Shown: piece after piece, positions 21,166 through 31,329 of the stretch | Numbering within the stretch: the stretch's first letter is position 1 | How the letters are laid out: every line of letters begins with the position of its first letter | Source: Acanthococcus lagerstroemiae | Taxonomy: Eukaryota > Arthropoda > Insecta > Hemiptera > Eriococcidae | Assembly: GCA_031841125.1 (NCBI GenBank) | Contig: CM063111.1 | Span: 39,196,955-39,260,954 of the forward strand | Length of the DNA: 64,000 nucleotides | Direction: 5' to 3' | The notes under the pieces: model-generated | What the model was told of the DNA's origin: nothing | Databases searched by the model: none | The model's input: only the letters and a program-made list of their open reading frames with translations | Position numbers and translations under genes: made by a program

Positions 21166-22371
21166 TCGGGGCGAAACTACAGGGAGATGTGGAGGGTTGA
21201 AACACCCCTTCCCACATTATCATTTCTTATGAATGTTGTTCGTTTGTTTGTTAATTTTTTTTTTCAATTAAAAAATATTTCGATTAAAAAATCGGCAAAT
21301 TTTCAATTTTTTAAAACTTTGGCTGCATATTTTTAGTTTTTGAAAAATATTTGTCGGCAAATTTTTCTTTTCCACCTCCCGAAACTGAAAGTCAAATTTC
21401 GTTTCTGAAAATGGAATACCCTGGACTCCTGGCAGAGACTAGTCAGTCAAGAGCCGAAGGTTTCAAGCTAAGTATTGAACGTTATCGGAAAGGTTGAAAC
21501 AAAGCTGAAATGTGGAAGACATTTCTCGAAAATCTGAAAGTTAGTGGCAAACGTTGAATTTCGAATTTCAATAACTATTCTGTTTTTACTAGATTCTCTG
21601 TTTGACCTAGAGCCTGAAATTTGAGAAAGTTATGAACATTTTATTAAAACGTAAAAGTTGAAATCAAAAGACTTATTTTCCAATGTCACAAGAGCTGAAT
21701 CCAATAGCAAACGTTCTATTGTTTACTTTATGGACTTTGGTCCTGGTCAATATTCCGGCCGTATATCCGTCAGAGCGCGTCGCTATAGAGTCGAAGTGAT
21801 AATTAGCAAAAAGTAAATCTATACACTTTCCCCATTAATGTACATACTCATTAAAATTGAAATATCTCGAAAAGTAAGATTTAAAGAGAAACGAATTTTT
21901 CGAAGAAAGAATTTTCTCTCGATTAAGACTATTTTTATACCTAGATTCCAAAATTTTGCTACATGTGTCAAAAACTTTTACCTTTTGGTCGCTGATAAGA
22001 GTAGTCGATACTATAGCGCTATACGTCGCCCGAATAGGAGAGAAAATTAGTCTGGAACAAAAGTCAAAACTCCATGTGTTTTTTCCATGAGAACGAATGG
22101 GAGCTTGTAGCACGGATTCCCCTAATCCAATCGATATGAGGGTTTTTTTTTTGTTTTTGTTTTTTGATTTTATTGGAGTCAATTTAGAAGAAGAATCAGA
22201 GGAAATTCAGAAAATAGATCACGAAGAGTAAACAACGACCACTTTTATGTGTAAAGGAAGTTATGTGTTTCTCTGTATTCCTAACATCCTTCAACCTTAC
22301 TCTCCCAGAATAGGGCATGCTCATGTGCGCAAATGTGAGTGTTTGGGGGATAAGGTTCCAATCTGCATTTT
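21166..22371 (+). repeat. ~0.95 kb dispersed repeat, copy B (interrupted)
   Basis: Same block order as copy A at 9186-10115, but with an insertion at 21753-22034. It is followed directly by a second copy of the 280-bp terminal module (22372-22660). So the ~0.95-kb middle is flanked by direct repeats of the module, an LTR-like or tandem-unit arrangement. Confidence 0.8.
21753..22034. mobile_element. ~282-bp MITE inserted in copy B
   Basis: The paralogous copy A reads GGTCCTGGTGAATATAGGAG without interruption at about 9736-9755. Copy B reads GGTCCTGGTCAATATT, then unrelated DNA, then CGAATAGGAG. The inserted DNA has loosely inverted ends rich in CGTCGCTATAG and CTATAGCGCTATACGTCG. This empty-site comparison defines the insertion. 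Confidence 0.75.
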
Positions 22372-22660
22372 CAGGGACGAAATTATAGGGGAGGGGGTGA
22401 AACACCCCCAATAATTTGGCAGTTGACAAATTTTGAAACTGTTCATTTGAATATTTCATTTTCTAAGAACGTGTTTTTGTTTTTTTCAATTAAAAACCAT
22501 TTTGATTAAAAAATCGGCAACTTTTCAAATTTTGAAAAAATTTTGTCGGCGAATTTTCAGTTTTTGAAAAATATTTGTCGGCAAATTCTCCTCCTCTACC
22601 CCCCCCCCCCAAAAAAAAACAACAACAACAAAAAAAACTGAAAGTCAAGTTTCGTTTCTG
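22372..22660 (+). repeat. 280-bp module, third copy
   Basis: Runs CAGGGACGAAATTATAGGGG ... TCAAGTTTCGTTTCTG. Contains a run of twelve C at 22599-22610 next to an A/C-rich tract. Confidence 0.8.
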
Positions 22661-24165
22661 GATTTATCTACTAATATTTCACAAGTCCGGCGGAGGCTTG
22701 AAAGGCAGGTTGCCTCGTGCCCTCTTATTTTCGTTTCTGCTCATGATTTCCTTTTGGCGTCGGTGATATCCATTCAGTGCTGCATGATCATAACTGTCAA
22801 ATTATTCCCGACCGCTGTATTGATAAGCACGAGTACGTTGTCATTAATTAAAATTCTAGTAATCGAATTTGGTTGTCAAAGACTATATACGAGCTTATTT
22901 GAGGTGATTTGCTGGTGGTGCAAACAGCACTAGAACATGAATACATGCTGACTGACTTTGGTGTCAAATATGACCTCGTGAATGAAACTACATTGTGTAC
23001 AGTCAATTCGATGGTAAGAAATCGACCAGCATTTCTGGCTGCGTTAAATGAGGCCTGCAAGTCACCGCATGTAAATAGATACACAATAACTTATTATGTA
23101 TTCCAGAAGTATACGTATACTTGGTGATTAGCGAAAAACAGCTGTAAGTTATAATTACGGTACCAGCTCGTCTTTCAACACATTTTTTTTAAAAATTGAA
23201 TTTTTCCAATACATCGGCAATCGGGTCAATGAAAACTAGTTTTCAATACGACGTAGAAAAGCACAATCGTAGTATAGCTATCGCCTTCCAAGTGAGAAAT
23301 TGTTTCGGGTGTGAAGCTCTGCTGTGTTTTCCGCATTCAGCGGGGCAGAAAATTTATCTACCAATTTTTGGTGTACTAGTTCGTAGAAAACGTGGAAAGG
23401 TGAGTTATTTCCGTGCTCTAAGACACAGGCCGCCAATAACGTCACATAGAAAAACTCCTCCGGAGCGTTGTTTGTGTTGGTTCAAGTTCGTCGTACTTCG
23501 TGACCAGAAGAGCAGAACAGAATGTGCAACGGATGTTACACAATATACTATAGGCCTACATGCACTAAATCACATCGAGAGGAGAAATAGTCGAGGCTCT
23601 CGAAAAGTTACATAGTATATTCCCTTGACCTTACTTTTTTTTAGCTTCTTCGTATGAGAAAATGAGAAGAAATAAACGCCCACACTAGAGAACCCTAAAA
23701 CTTACTTTGGAGCAAAACTGGAGTAAGACCGAACAGGGCATCGGGAAAATCAGTTTTGTAGGCCACCACCATACCAATCGCAGACCAATACCTCCTCCAA
23801 CTCGCTTTCCACAGCAGAAAGTTGAAAAAAAATAATATTCTTCAACATGATTGTCATTTTTCTCATTCTTCCCTTCCCCCTTCCTCTTCTAGTTTATATC
23901 TCCCCCCCCACACACACACACACAAAATCACATCCATCATTTTTTTAAACAATTTCCACACTTTTCAATTTTTGTGAATTTAGTGCATCCAGAAATCAGG
24001 AAGGCCGATTTTAGGTATTTTTATGTACATGTTAGGGGCAAATGATGAAATCCGACATTCAGTGGAATGTCAAGGTATTATGTTAATTGTCGGATACGCA
24101 GTGTGAAATCCGTCAATTTATAAAATGACTTACAAAAGGAGAGATATTTTATAAAGTGACTGAAC
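22661..24165. other. No recognised gene; two motif-less open frames
   Basis: Open frames at 22909-23127 (72 codons) and 23196-23615 (139 codons) on + have fairly balanced composition, but I recognise no domain, signal peptide or splice context in either. They may be exons of an unknown gene, decayed repeat DNA or chance. A (CA)n run is at 23910-23924 next to a run of eight C. Confidence 0.3.
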
Positions 24166-24169
24166 TCAC

Positions 24170-24520
24170 TTCGGCAATACCGGGTGTCTCTTCTGCAATG
24201 ATCCCCCTTCCACCTGGTTAGTAGGCAACTTCCGTCCACAATACGTAGGTATGTTTGCATACTCTTACTTTTGGTCAGGTTTTGAAAAGTTTTCTATCGT
24301 TGAATTTTTTTTTTCATCTCACAGTTGGAGATAGAGAGGAAAATGGTACCAGTAGGTAATAGTGGAGGGCAGTTGTGGTAACCATAGGGAAAAAAATTGT
24401 CGGAATCGGTTCAACAGGGTATTCATAAAATCAATTTTAGTACAAACTATATCAGAAAATTTTCATATGTTTTAAATTTCCCGTGAAACTTGCTCTCTTA
24501 AGTTACTGTTTTCTTATTTG
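24170..24520 (+). repeat. Dispersed repeat, copy 1 (empty site for Harbinger MITE)
   Basis: Paralogous to 33860-34590: CCCTTCCACCTGGTTAGTAG, GCATACTCTTACTTTTG, GTACCAGTAGGTAATAGT, GGGCAGTTGTGGTAACCA and AATCGGTTCAACAGGGT appear in the same order in both. A minus-strand piece lies at about 60265-60345 and a right-hand piece at about 59815-59960. Confidence 0.8.
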
Positions 24521-25234
24521 CAATAGATTGTACATCAAATTTCCCATAAAAAATGTCATTACCAATTTTCTTGTATCTGAATTAGAACTGCTGAAAATGG
24601 AGTTCAAGTTATTCCCATTAAGAATTATTACTTTTTAACACAGATGCACAGACCTTATGAAGATAATAATAATCTTCTTCGGATACTTTATCACTTCACA
24701 GAGTTATATCGTTTATGTGGCTTATTCACCTTTCTCCTTTCATCTCTTTACCCCTGTTTGAAATTGAGGCTCATGCAATGAGGAGGGGTGGGGAGGTTAA
24801 GTATTAGGCATGCATTTATCACCACAGAAATGAAAAATGAAATTCACAGGAACAATAAACTCTTTCCACAGGAAAAATTTATAAACAGCAAGAAAATTAA
24901 TAAATATTTCCCGGTAAAAAAAAACATGAACAGGAAAAGTGACGAATGAACTGTAGAAAGACAAATAATCCCGAGAGGGAAAAAAAATCACGACATATTA
25001 GTATTAAAATCACGAACCATATTTAAAACGCCCGTGAATAGTCAGGGATTTAGAAAAATTTAGCATTATGGACTAAATCTCTCAATTTGATATTTTAGTG
25101 CAGTCTGAGTGGGTTAGATCTCCTAGATCGTCAGTAGGTTTTTTTTCTGAAGGTACATGGGTAAAAGAGGAGGCGAAAACGCCGCCATTCCTGTCATTTT
25201 CGAATAGGAATCTGAAATGGAGAAGACACTGATC
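24521..25234. other. No recognised feature
   Basis: AT-rich spacer, nothing assignable. Confidence 0.4.
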
Positions 25235-25590
25235 ATCACCCTCAGCCCTCTCCCCCACGTGGGGTATCCTCCTTCATCACGAGACCCCTCCTCCCGAGCC
25301 TCCATCTCCAACACGTACCTTCTCCCCCACACCGTGCCTCTTCCCCCGCACTAGTCCTTTCGTCCAACACAACCCTCACAACGAAGCTTCTCCTCACGAT
25401 CCCGTTTCCCAATAAGACCCCTTCTCTAACCATAAATTCCCTTCCCAACCACAATCTCCTTCTCCACCAAGAGTTCGCACATATTCTGGGCCTCCCTCAC
25501 TATGACCTCCTTACCCCATCACACCCCCATCTCAAGCGCCTCCTCAATCACGAACTCTTGCCCTAATCTCCACCTTTACGAGATCCTCCC
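25235..25590 (+). repeat. C-rich, G-poor low-complexity tract
   Basis: About 350 bases of + strand dominated by C, T and A with recurring CTCC, CCCTTC and CATCAC blocks. G is scarce, giving strong strand asymmetry. It looks like a decayed minisatellite with a unit in the mid-20s of bases, but no unit is conserved enough to define. Confidence 0.55.
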
Positions 25591-26131
25591 CTCCTGTGAA
25601 AAAAATCTCGTTCATACACCTATAAATGCTGTGTGACGGATCTAGCGATTTTCATTTGAAATGTGTGGGATTTCTAATTATTTTCCTGTGTACTTTATTC
25701 CTGTGCAAATTTTTTACTTTCCATATTCCCCTTAGTATTATGTAAAGTTTAATATGGGTATCCGATAATTGGTTCCAAAGGTCGCTAAATTCGGTTTTGG
25801 TAACATTTTGGCCCTATTCCCGGACGCAGTGAGGACATTCCGACTTATTTTTTAATACTCACACCTACTTTTCTGACTCGTGAACCTCTCATTTCGTTTT
25901 ATGTTTTGACTTTAATATCAAATTGTCCATTTTATTGGAATTTTGTAATTATACAGTTCGCTGGACGCATGGTCGTCATTTTATGTAATACCTAGTCATT
26001 TTCAACATTTCCTAGGCCGATAGTGAATGTTTCTATAATTTGCCTAAAATGACTATGCATTTTATTACATGCCTAGTCATTGCATAAAATGTCTGAATTT
26101 CACAATTTGCCGCTAACATATAGATCTGATA
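25591..26131. other. No gene; small palindromic repeats of CCTAGTCATT
   Basis: Around 25965-26095 the blocks ATTTTATGTAATACCTAGTC, AAAATGACTATGCATTTTAT and TTACATGCCTAGTCATTGCA alternate in both orientations. They may be remains of a MITE. Confidence 0.4.
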
Positions 26132-26139
26132 GCGTTCTT

Positions 26140-26449
26140 CAGGGATGTACCGAAGAGTTTTTCCTGGGGGGGGGGGGGAGTTCCAACTGATTCAACTCAA
26201 AATTCCCAAGTATCAAAGCAAAAAAAAAAAAGAACCTTTCGACTTGTTGAATTTTCCCAACTTCTCGACTCAAAATTCCCAAGTATCAAAGTATCAAAGC
26301 GAAAAGAAAAACCTTTTGACTTATTAGATTTTCCCAACTCTATCAAAATTTTCTCACTCCGCCCGACTGAAATGGTAGATTTTTCCAACTGCTGAGTGAA
26401 AAATTCCTGGGGGAAGCTCCCCCTCCACTCCCTCGACGGTACGTCCCTG
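26140..26449. mobile_element. hAT-type MITE, 310 bp, two internal units
   Basis: Ends are inverted: CAGGGATGTACC on the left and GGTACGTCCCTG on the right. The 8-bp flanks GCGTTCTT (26132-26139) and GCGATCTT (26450-26457) match at 7 of 8 positions. Inside are two units with CAACTCAAAATTCCCAAGTA, TCAAAGC, an A run and CTTGTTGAATTTTCCC. A run of thirteen G lies near the left end (26166-26178). Relatives are at 12915, 19170, 21012, 47538 and 59122. Confidence 0.9.
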
Positions 26450-26459
26450 GCGATCTTCA

Positions 26460-27725
26460 GATGTACCAGATCAGATCATCACGTTTACGTTGAGAATACG
26501 GGGGAATTAGCAATTGATGTCCAAAAAATTAGATGATTTGAACTGTTCGTCATGATATAAATTCGGAACTTCTCATAAGGCCAGCTAGTATATACGGGGG
26601 ACCCAAAAATAATGTGATTCAAAAAATATATATAGAAACGTCTTTATACAAAACCCTGGTTCCACTGAGTTAAAATTAGAAATTCTGCATTCGATTTGGA
26701 GGAACGTGGAACGAAAACATTTGAATTTTACGTATGGGTCTACCTTGAAATAAATGTTGGATTCGGTAAGTATAGTAAATATAAAAATAATGTGCGCAAA
26801 ACCTAATTGAAATATATCACTTACCAGTAGGAACTGCAACTTTGGAGAAATTTAAATACTGTTTAGGACTCTTCCAAGCTCGACTAAAAATCTTTGACTA
26901 CTCCAGACAATGGGAAATATAGTGAGGAACATTATTTGCTGACAGATATTTTTCGTAGTTGACATAGATCCCGAGATACCTGCAAAAATTGGGAGATTAG
27001 CACAAAGAGTAGGAGTGATGACTTTTAGTATGATCATTAGGATTATCATACCTAACTTTCGGCCTCAAGTTAGCTCACTCGTAAATTTCTTTAAGTGAAT
27101 TACATGGTATTTTCTCAGACTAATAATATTCAAATATTTGTATAGCAAAACCAATCATGTCGAATGAATGCGTACTATATGTAATATGTTTTCCGTTTTA
27201 ATCAGGGCACTTATTAGTTATTACTAATCATAAATACCCAACGATGCCCAATGGAGCATGAAATTAAAATATTGTTTACGTTATACCAGCAATTAACTTG
27301 AGTTTTACGTAGTAACCATTTTCGTGTATTCATGTAAATATCAAATTTATTTTGACTATAGTTGTCCAGTAATTTTTGATGTGGCTTGCGGACAGAGCGA
27401 TGACATAGTATGCGGTGCTGTCTAATAAATTAAGGGGAAGTATTAAATAGCACGAAATAAAAAGTATAAACGAAATGTGAAACCACAAAAAAAAAAAGGA
27501 AGTTAAAATGACGCATTTTAAAATCGATATCGCGAAATGACTTGCACACGGTATTATTATGGTTGTTTAAACACAAAAATTATACGTCATCCTGGATAAC
27601 GTACATACTCGAGGAGATATGAGATACTGTGCAAGAGTAAACATGAGCTTAAGAGGGATCCAATTTTCAATAAAAACGATCATTAAGAATTTTTTCTCAA
27701 GTACTCTAAAAACGCCATAGAGAGG
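26460..27725. other. No recognised feature
   Basis: AT-rich sequence. No motif-bearing open frame and no match to the repeats named here. Confidence 0.4.
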
Positions 27726-27730
27726 AGGGG

Positions 27731-27795
27731 ACTCTGAGGTAATGCTCGAAAGGGCAAATTCCAGGGATCGGGTTGAGAGCAAAAAAAAGAGGAGG
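27731..27795 (+). repeat. SINE 3' fragment
   Basis: CTCTGAGGTAATGCTCGAAA, then GGCAAATTCCAGGGATCGGG, then TTGAGAGC and an A run match the 3' end of the SINE at 36107-36308. The tRNA-like head is absent; this is a 5'-truncated copy as expected for retroposition. Confidence 0.75.
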
Positions 27796-27799
27796 CGTG

Positions 27800-29200
27800 A
27801 AAATTACCCTTTATTACAGTACATTAGGAATTTTTAGACCTATTATTTATGCGAATGACCCCATGGTGATCATACAGCGTATGCGCACAAATGACCCCAC
27901 TAGTGTGTAGAATTACCCAAGCGGTTGGGAAATAGTGCGCGTTCAACTTTTCCCATTTCACGGTAAACTCTGGGTGGGTATTAAAGGTCCACGGAAATTT
28001 TTCAGAACGGAAACGAAAGTAGATAGATGTAGGTAAGATCTTCAGTCAGAAATAGTTTCCTCGGTTAGTTCAGTTTTGAATAACAGCCACTCGCGCTATG
28101 CGCACAGTTACCCCACTGTATACAAACACACTACTTTTCGGGATCATCAGACGACTTTGGGAAGATTAGGCTGTACTTGTGCTAGATAGTTTAGGGTCCT
28201 CTCTTCACAAGGACCTATTTTTTCAATGTAGAAAACCCTCTCATGTACATACTTGACATTTAGCGCAAAGCCTTGCAAACGCCAAAATCGACCTGTAAAC
28301 CGAGAATCGTCTTCGGCTCCTCGCGGATCTTTTGAAGAGAATAAGGGTTCCTTCGGGTGAGGACCTGCGAACGTCATCACAAGGCCGTGACATTGTCAAA
28401 ACGAGATCTACATGCGGTGCACAACGCAAGACGCCTCACAAATCACGTCCACGCACGAGCTCTGTCGTTATAACCAAATAATGATTTCTATACACCAGAT
28501 CTATTATTTCGGTAGCAACGGGAAAATATGAACAACAAACGTTTACTATATTTACACAGTTCTCAAAAGAATATTACGTGATCTCGAGTGCAAAAATATA
28601 CAACTTATTATAGCGTGTAAAACCTTTTACCACTTTTTTTTTCCTCCTTGGGTCGCACTCTAGGTACGGTGCACGCTGTATGGTGCTATATTCGTACGTT
28701 CACAGGTACTCTGCACAAGAGCAATTTAAACTCGCGTTCTGTATAATAAAGACATTTGGTGTTGCTCGGATTTTCATCCAAGGTTACCAAATAGTAATAA
28801 TCAACAATTTTCACGCCGTTAATTTTACGCTGTTATCTGATTTTCCGCATAATCATAGATCATATACAAATGCACACATGGTTCCCTACGGTCGTGTACC
28901 CGCGTCGAAGTCACTGTGCGGAGAGCAGACGTGTATCGTTAATAACGCGGTAATTAATAGCAATTTTCCATTATTGCAGAGCGATCGCCAAATGCGAAGT
29001 TATTCGTCTGAGTCGTGTCACCCGAACTACGATTTTCAGTGGAAAGGGCGCTCCTGAGCTAAATGATCTGATTTGAGAAACGGTTCGGGTTCTGAGTGAT
29101 CCGCTGACCGTGTCTAGGGAGTCGATGCTTCAGGTATTTCTAGGCGCACTAAGTGAAGCGTTATTTTTAGCACGTTAGGTGCCATGTCCAATCTCCGGGG
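27800..29200. other. No recognised gene
   Basis: Composition is closer to unique DNA than to the repeats around it. Open frames at 28147-28380 (minus) and 28680-29057 (+, 125 codons) have no motif I know. A run of ten G lies at 29202-29211 at the border with the LINE. Confidence 0.35.
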
Positions 29201-29211
29201 AGGGGGGGGGG

Positions 29212-29828
29212 CGATACAAAAACGAAATAGACCATCTAATAGTGAATGATATGGCTATTGTGGAAAATGTGGTGACACTACCGGGTTTCCACTTCGGGTC
29301 CGACCACAGGTTCTGTAGGGGGGGTTATCAAAATTCCAAAAAGAGCGAAATTCCAAAGGAACAAAAGTACCTGTCAGGGAAGGAAAATAACCCCAGTGCA
29401 CAAATGGAATGAGGCGCGAGAGGAGCTGAAAACCCAATTAGACAGCTTGAATCGCGAGTGGGGCAGTGTCACCCTGCAGGAGTTGTATGACAAAGTTGAG
29501 AGTGCTATTAAAGAAACAGTAAGCAAACATTCCAAACAGGTCTTTTCAACACGCACTGACGACAAGCTGTCTGCGGAAACAAAGGAACTGATTGAGCGAA
29601 GAGACGAAATGGAAAAGAAAGAAAAAAGAAATCAAAATGAAAAACTAGAGTTTCTTCTACTCAAGAAAAAAGCAAAAATTGAAATAAGAAAAGATGTACG
29701 AGAGTTTGATACAAGAAAAATAGCAAATATCTTGAAAGAAAGCAGGCCGGCCAGGAGGGTGAGAAAAGAAATGTCAGAAGGAAAGAAACTCATACCGGGC
29801 ATGAAGAACGAACAAGGAGAGAGCGTAT
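29212..29828 (+). pseudogene. RTE-like LINE: endonuclease end and linker (5' part of split element)
   Basis: The + frame reads KNEIDHLIVNDMAIVENVV, then PGFHFGSDHRFCRGG: the end of an EEP endonuclease with the S-D-H motif that closes the active site. A stop/frameshift follows near 29390, then a charged helical linker frame (29396-29841) leads towards the reverse transcriptase. At 29828 the reading frame is cut by a 1,497-bp transposon and resumes in frame at 31330 once one copy of the 4-bp duplication is removed. The N-terminal part of the endonuclease is missing (5' truncation). Confidence 0.85.
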
Positions 29829-29996
29829 GGGTGAATCTCTGAATAACCTGAAAATTCAGTTTCCAAATTTTAAAATTTGGAACATCATTGAACAAAATTT
29901 TTTTCCGGCGGATCATGTAGTATACCTGCAAGTAAGTACATGTATGGGGTAAGTCCCACAAGAAACGCCACATAGGGGGTAGAAGGGGGCTTTTTG

Positions 29997-31146
29997 TATA
30001 CTACGATGGAATTCCATTGTAGTATTCTCTATTTCTTTGATACTACAATGGAATTGCTTAATATTACGATGGAATTGCTTGATATCACAATGGAATTTGA
30101 GGAACATACAACTAGATGTATTCCAATAGCGAGGACGACAACTGAAGAAACGAGAAGAATATTCATCTGAATGGCAAGGAGTACAATTCAAGACATAAGA
30201 AAGAAGTACTTCAACATCGTCGGGATTGGATGCATCAGTGTCTGCCTCTGAATATTTTTTCTCGGCAAGGAAGAGTAATGAGCGCATTCTCCTTCGCATT
30301 CGAAGCAACTCAATTTGTTGAAACAGAGGATGCCACATTCTTGTGCGTTCCATGTGACCTGGTGTACGGACATCGTTCCTTCAAAGAGAAAAAAAAGGTT
30401 ATCTAGGATGAGTATTGACAGGTCATGAAGATGTGAAACAACGGGCTGAAGAGAAATCATCACCATTCAGCTGTCTCTTCTGGATAATGTGGCAAAAGCA
30501 ACGATAAATTCCATTGTAATATCTTCTTTTCCATCGTAGTATTCTTCAAAATTATACTTCGATACTACGATGGAAAGAAAAAATGTATACCACGATAGAA
30601 AATTTGAACATCTTTCTTAATTCAACAGAGCAACACTGGCCAGCATGCAGTAATGAAGCACAAAATTATAATAGGCAGTGTTCCCTTTTATGAAAAAGTC
30701 AAAATCGTTTTTCTCAGACTAGAACTTCATGGCGTATAATCGTATACTACGATGGAATAGAAAAAAAATAGAACGGGATTTTTGGACAGAAATTTGGCAA
30801 AAAGTCTGCAATAAGTTCAAAAATAGACAATTTTCATGATTGGATCGCTATACTTCTGTGCTAAATCAGAAGATTCAGTACTTTTTCCCATCAGTAAATC
30901 TAAACTAGTCCCATATTAAGATGATTCAAATTTTGTATACTACGATGGAAAAAAACTAATTTCATGACTTCTTCCTCCCTTGTAGATGTACGTCTCAGTT
31001 CAAAAATTTTTTTCTCCGCTCTTAACTTATATTCTATTACCTCTTTTCTCGTGAACCTTATAAATTTTGATTGTTTCTTGATAATAATGGACCTACGGTC
31101 AACTACAGTCGAAAATCGAAGTTGGTTACAGTATACTACGATGGAA
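29997..31146. repeat. Array of ~12 copies of TATACTACGATGGAA
   Basis: Copies with 0-4 changes: 29997-30011 (+), 30012-30024 (-, abutting the first to make a dyad), 30039-30053 (+), 30060-30074 (+), 30081-30095 (+), 30509-30523 (-), 30529-30543 (-), 30561-30575 (+), 30586-30600 (+), 30743-30757 (+), 30936-30950 (+), 31132-31146 (+). The last three are perfect and spaced 193 and 196 bases. Outermost copies lie about 168 and 179 bases from the two ends of the transposon. Repeated sites at fixed distance from the ends would fit transposase binding sites. Confidence 0.85.
30100..30466 (-). pseudogene. Antisense cysteine-rich frame in the transposon, unassigned
   Basis: On the minus strand, one frame (30188-30466) gives a hydrophobic start, then MSVHQVTWNAQECG, then LSCFECEGECAHYSS. 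A second overlapping frame continues with KKYSEADTDASNPDDVEVLL. The abrupt change suggests a frameshift within one former coding region. The C-x-x-C-x-x-x-C spacing suggests metal binding or disulfides. I do not recognise the protein. It may be part of the transposon's own product or captured DNA. No intact start-to-stop gene is present. Confidence 0.35.
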
Positions 31147-31329
31147 CTTTTACTCTATTTGAGTACCTTCCTCAGTTCTAGTGCGATGGGAATGACTGAG
31201 AGATTGCTGTCGGTAATAAGGGGGTTCTTCGCAATTGATTAAAAAAAAAACAAGTTACTTCATGTTCTTAGTTGTAGAGAAAATTCCTGGTTACTACAAT
31301 TTTCTGGTTATTCAGAGATTCACCCGTAT

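Larger units (their letters stand above)
29829..31325. mobile_element. 1,497-bp DNA transposon inside the LINE, 4-bp target duplication
   Basis: The ends are inverted copies of GGGTGAATCTCTGAATAACC, continuing as (T/A)GAAAATT (left 29829-29856; right reverse complement ending 31325). GTAT flanks both sides (29825-29828 and 31326-31329). Removing the element plus one GTAT gives one open LINE frame: ...GESV-YERQGIVKIATKFF... This proves the boundaries. Superfamily is unclear: 4-bp duplications occur in several cut-and-paste groups, and no DDE core is readable. It carries a dense array of a 15-bp motif and an antisense cysteine-rich frame, listed separately. Confidence 0.88.

Noticed and set aside
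22909..23615. Two + frames (72 and 139 codons) as exons of a gene
   Set aside because: No recognised domain, and I could not find splice sites that would join them in phase with confidence. Kept only as a remark in the gap entry.
28680..29057. 125-codon + frame as a gene
   Set aside because: Composition is not clearly coding and no domain is visible.
29997..31146. CRISPR-like regularly spaced repeats (TATACTACGATGGAA)
   Set aside because: Copies lie in both orientations at irregular spacing apart from the last three, units are only 15 bp, and they sit inside a transposon with clear inverted ends.
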